Of a stretch of DNA of 64,000 nucleotides, positions 60,922 through 64,000 are shown one piece after another. Source of the stretch: JBFONV01 sp040779335. Lineage in GTDB: Bacteria > Pseudomonadota > Gammaproteobacteria > Enterobacterales > Alteromonadaceae. The notes under the pieces were generated by a model, which was given only the letters and a program-made list of their open reading frames with translations, was not told where the DNA came from and did not search any database. The stretch lies in contig JBFONV010000001.1 of assembly GCA_040779335.1 (NCBI GenBank), positions 1,054,001 through 1,118,000 of the forward strand. Reading direction: 5' to 3'. Position 1 is the stretch's first letter, and each line of letters starts with the position of its first letter. The position numbers were made by a program, and so were the translations under genes.

Positions 60922-61680
60922 TTAGTATGCACGGGCAGCGTAATCTTTTTGGTAATGATCAACCCACAATGCCGTTGCTCCACATATTGCGACTGGCATG
61001 ACGATTAAATTTACCAATGGGATCATCGAAAATAATGCTGTGGTTAAGCCGAAGCTATAACTCAAACCTTGATGATTTTTTAAAGCATCGCGCATCACCG
61101 GAAAAGGAACTTTGTGGTTATCAAATGGGTAATCTTTATATTGCACCGCCATCATCCAAGACAGGAATAGAAACCATAAAATTTGCCCAATAATCGGTAA
61201 TACCCAATAGAGGATCAAAAAGCCTAGTGCCCGAGGTAAGTTATATTTTAATTTACACCATTCGCGTCCTAGCGTGCGTGGTATATCTTTTATAATGTCA
61301 AGGACTCCACCACTTGGTGCTTGGTTTCCTGATAATAGCGCCTCAATTTTTTCTGACAATAAACCATTAAATGGCGCGGCGAGCCAATTTGCCACTGAGC
61401 TAAAAATAAACGAGAAAAATACTAATAAGAACAGCACAGCAACAGGCCAAATAACATAACTTACCCAAGACAATATTTCAGGCAGCCATGCGATAATCAT
61501 ATCAATATAATGTTCGAGCTGCATAAACATGTAACTAAAGGCAACGCTAAACAGTATTAAATTGACGGCAAGAGGAATAAAGACAAATCGTCTGATCCCT
61601 TTCATGCGGATCAATTCAAAACCCTTAATAAAATATCCCGCACCACTTACTGCTATTTTTTGATTTTTCTGTTGTTGCAT
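60922..61680 (-). CDS. cysZ: Sulfate transporter CysZ
   Basis: Inner-membrane proton-coupled sulfate permease feeding cysteine synthesis. 252 residues from ATG 61680 (E. coli CysZ has 253); a frame open to 61758 adds 26 residues that are not family-like. Features: AGYFIKGFELIRMKGIRRFVFIPLAVNLILF, WLAAPFNGLLSEKIEALLSG, DIPRTLGREWCKLKY, WMMAVQYKDYPFDNHKVPF and FGLTTALFSMIPLVNLIVMPVAICGATALWV. Divergent from smc, the order seen in many gammaproteobacteria (cysZ-zipA side). Confidence 0.94.
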   Translation of the reverse strand: MQQQKNQKIAVSGAGYFIKGFELIRMKGIRRFVFIPLAVNLILFSVAFSYMFMQLEHYIDMIIAWLPEILSWVSYVIWPVAVLFLLVFFSFIFSSVANWLAAPFNGLLSEKIEALLSGNQAPSGGVLDIIKDIPRTLGREWCKLKYNLPRALGFLILYWVLPIIGQILWFLFLSWMMAVQYKDYPFDNHKVPFPVMRDALKNHQGLSYSFGLTTALFSMIPLVNLIVMPVAICGATALWVDHYQKDYAARAY

Positions 61681-61852
61681 TGTCTTATACTCGCCTCGAA
61701 GTGTTTGCTGATAAACACCGCAGTATAAAGAGTGTCCGGCTATAATTACAGTGTTCACATGTTACAAAGTACAATAATTTCTGGTAGAGTGCGTTTTATA
61801 ATAATGACTAATACCAAGTGGTATAAGTTCGCTTCTTAGGTTTACTCGTTTA

Positions 61853-64000
61853 ATGCGCTTAAAGCAGATAAAACTTGCTGGCTTTAAATCATTTGTTGAT
61901 CCCACCAAAATTCCTTTCGAACAGGACATGACGGCGATTGTCGGACCTAACGGTTGTGGCAAATCAAACATCATTGATGCAGTGCGTTGGGTGCTGGGAG
62001 AAAGTTCGGCGAAAAATCTACGCGGTGATGCAATGACCGACGTCATTTTTAATGGCGCCTCGAGTCGAAAGTTGGTCGGACAGGCAAGTGTTGAATTGTT
62101 TTTTGAAAATATTCAAGGGCGAATTCAAGGTAGCATGGCCGATCGCAACGAGATATCTATTCGCCGGGTGGTTAATCGTGATGGCGCAAACCGTTATTTT
62201 TTAAATGGGAGCAAATGTCGTCGTCGTGATATTACCGATATCTTTTTAGGTACAGGCTTAGGGCCAAGAAGTTATGCCATCATCGAACAAGGCACTATTT
62301 CTAGATTAATAGAATCTAAACCGCAAGAATTGCGGGTGTTCATCGAAGAGGCCGCGGGTATTTCCAAATATAAAGAACGACGCAGAGAAACTGAAAACCG
62401 TATCCGTCATACCCGAGAGAATCTTGAACGACTCTGTGATATTCGCAATGAACTATCAATGCAAATTGACAAACTGCATCAACAATCTGAAGCGGCTAAA
62501 CGCTATAAAATATTAAAAAGCCAAGAGCGTAAACTAAAAGCTGAGTTATTAGTGCTTAAATGGCAAAAGTGCGACGAAAAGCATCGCCACTTTGATCAGC
62601 AAGTCATTAAAGCGCAAAATAAAATATCTGATCTGAATATCGAAGCCAGCAAAAACGATGTTGAGTTGTTTTTAGCAAAACAACAGATGGAATCGAGTAG
62701 TGAAGAGCTTGGATTAATACAACAGCAAAAGTTAGCCTTAAGTAGCAACATCGCACGGTTGGAACAAACTTTAAAACATCATAAGCAGGAACAAAAAACC
62801 GTTGATGAAGACGTTAAACAGTTAGTTAATCAGATTAACTTGCTTACTGAGAAACGCGTTAACGCCAATAAACTTGTGCAGCAATCACAACACACCTTGC
62901 AGCAAAATACCCCTGACTTATTGCTAGTAGAGCAACAACTTGAGCAGGCACGGCAAACGCTTTTAACGACGCAAAGTGAACTAGAGTTATTGCAATCGCA
63001 ATGGGATTGTCACCTTGAACAAAGTGCTAAAGTTAACACGCAAAAAATACAGTTAGAAAATAAGCAAGCAAGCCAGCAATTATCGCGTGATAAAACTGAT
63101 TCAAGGATGCATGACATCAGGCAATCATTAGATCACCTGCAAACAAAAACGCAAGAAAGTGAGCTTAAGGGTAACCAGCAAGCGGCTGAACTTTGCCAGC
63201 AAAAATTAGGTGAATTAACATCCGAACAGGAAGAAGTTGACCAGCGACTTGCGCAAGTAAATGAACAACATGCTGAACTAGAACAATGCATTGCAAAACA
63301 GCTAGGCTCGCTCGATGCGTTAAAAATTAATTTATCTCAACTAGAAAAACAGCAAAGCAACAAACCTGGTTGGCTAAAAAAACAACAGCAATGGTTGCTT
63401 GATTTAGGTATTAGCAATCACGGTTCAGTGTTTGAACATATCGTGGTTAACGAGAAATGGCAGGATGCCGTCGAATGTGTATTAACTGATAGGCTTAATG
63501 CAACACTGATTGACTCTGTGTTTGATAGCGACATTCCAGAGAATTTAGCGTTAGTAAATATTTTAATGTCGCCACCTGCTGATGAGGTCATTGAAACGCA
63601 AAGTGGTTCGTTGGCAGAAAAAGTCTCCGGCACAACAACTGTAAATAAGTATCTCAATCAGGTTTTTGTTGCTGAAGACATAGAACATGCTAGGCAGTTA
63701 TTAGCGGAGTTAAAATCATATCAGTCGGTGATATGTCCTGACACTACTTGGATAGGGCACCATTTTTTGCGTAAAGGATTATCTGAGCATGCTGATAATC
63801 TTCTCGAAAATCAGTCATTACTCATGCAACTTAAAGATAAAGTAACCTTTCTCCTTGATGAAATAGCAAGTAATGAGCAACGATTAAAACAGATTCAAAA
63901 TGAAAAAATCTCGTTGAGCGCATCGCAGCAAACTATGTTGCAGCAACAAAATTGCTTGGTTAGTGAAATAAATGCCATTGAGCAAAAACAAGCATTGTTT
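61853..64000 (+). CDS. smc: Chromosome segregation protein SMC, 5' part
   Basis: ATP-dependent chromosome-organising SMC protein; 716 codons are present without a stop and the gene continues past the window end. The ATPase head begins MRLKQIKLAGFKSFVDPT with Walker A GPNGCGKSN at 31-39, then DAVRWVLGESSAKNLRG and GTGLGPRSYAIIEQGTISRLIE with IEEAAGISKYKERRRET. A long coiled coil rich in Gln, Leu and Glu follows (about 165-500), and the hinge starts near 515 (GSVFEHIVVNEKWQDAVECVL). Second coiled coil starts near 655. Divergent from cysZ; zipA is expected downstream. Confidence 0.95.
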   Translation, partial: MRLKQIKLAGFKSFVDPTKIPFEQDMTAIVGPNGCGKSNIIDAVRWVLGESSAKNLRGDAMTDVIFNGASSRKLVGQASVELFFENIQGRIQGSMADRNEISIRRVVNRDGANRYFLNGSKCRRRDITDIFLGTGLGPRSYAIIEQGTISRLIESKPQELRVFIEEAAGISKYKERRRETENRIRHTRENLERLCDIRNELSMQIDKLHQQSEAAKRYKILKSQERKLKAELLVLKWQKCDEKHRHFDQQVIKAQNKISDLNIEASKNDVELFLAKQQMESSSEELGLIQQQKLALSSNIARLEQTLKHHKQEQKTVDEDVKQLVNQINLLTEKRVNANKLVQQSQHTLQQNTPDLLLVEQQLEQARQTLLTTQSELELLQSQWDCHLEQSAKVNTQKIQLENKQASQQLSRDKTDSRMHDIRQSLDHLQTKTQESELKGNQQAAELCQQKLGELTSEQEEVDQRLAQVNEQHAELEQCIAKQLGSLDALKINLSQLEKQQSNKPGWLKKQQQWLLDLGISNHGSVFEHIVVNEKWQDAVECVLTDRLNATLIDSVFDSDIPENLALVNILMSPPADEVIETQSGSLAEKVSGTTTVNKYLNQVFVAEDIEHARQLLAELKSYQSVICPDTTWIGHHFLRKGLSEHADNLLENQSLLMQLKDKVTFLLDEIASNEQRLKQIQNEKISLSASQQTMLQQQNCLVSEINAIEQKQALF

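Overview
The window is ordinary chromosomal DNA of a low-GC marine gammaproteobacterium. Gene order and the many Alteromonadales-type small families (DUF3718, DUF3192, DUF2789, DUF3549, DUF3301) point to Colwelliaceae or a near relative such as Colwellia or Thalassotalea; the genus is inference. I see no insertion sequence, prophage, integron or CRISPR array. Nearly every gene has a recognisable family, and much of the order matches blocks kept from Escherichia coli.

Layout. 1-2.2 kb: an RstB-like sensor kinase and a Met-Leu-Gln-Gln tRNA operon on the minus strand. 2.3-15.7 kb: the translation and cell-envelope block ychF, pth, rplY, prs, ispE, lolB (minus), divergent from hemA, prfA, prmC, sirB2, sirB1, a DUF819 membrane protein and kdsA (plus). 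15.7-20.4 kb: a small exported protein, an overlapping operon gcvA / alpha-beta hydrolase / DUF423 / rlmM, and an NAD-type isocitrate dehydrogenase. 20.7-30.6 kb: two DUF3192 paralogues, xni, ppnN, a GGDEF protein, queF, syd, a GAF-GAF-GGDEF protein, DUF2789 and a GNAT acetyltransferase.

30.6-35.3 kb is the most notable part. Two plus-strand CsrB/CsrC-type regulatory RNAs (about 30964-31262 and 32742-32940), rich in GGA motifs, share the same first bases. Each has an 18-bp GacA/UvrY-type palindrome centred about 177-180 bp upstream of the probable start and ends in a strong terminator. A gene for a membrane protein of unknown function lies between them on the other strand. Neighbouring syd, queF, truC, DUF3301 and DUF3549 match the setting of csrB in other gammaproteobacteria. 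They would sequester CsrA, whose gene is not in this window.

35.7-48.9 kb: a CPA2 antiporter, a small HD hydrolase resembling MESH1, rimO, an M2 (ACE-like) peptidase lipoprotein, a 595-bp gap holding two tandem hairpin/T8 elements and a probable PsrA operator, psrA, nagZ, an SLC13 carrier, then dsbB, nhaB and fadR. 49.0-53.8 kb: the prkA-yeaH-spoVR stress operon. 54.2-58.3 kb: sodB, grxD, a 2-Cys peroxiredoxin, rnt and motY; motY has a textbook sigma-28 flagellar promoter although no other flagellar gene is near. 58.4-64 kb: an M1 aminopeptidase, cysZ and the first 716 codons of smc, which runs off the end.

Several starts were moved inward from the longest open frame using ribosome binding sites, family length or promoter position (prs, prfA, syd, DUF3301, truC, rimO, grxD, ahpC-type peroxiredoxin, motY, cysZ). 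All family assignments come from reading the sequence; no database search was run.
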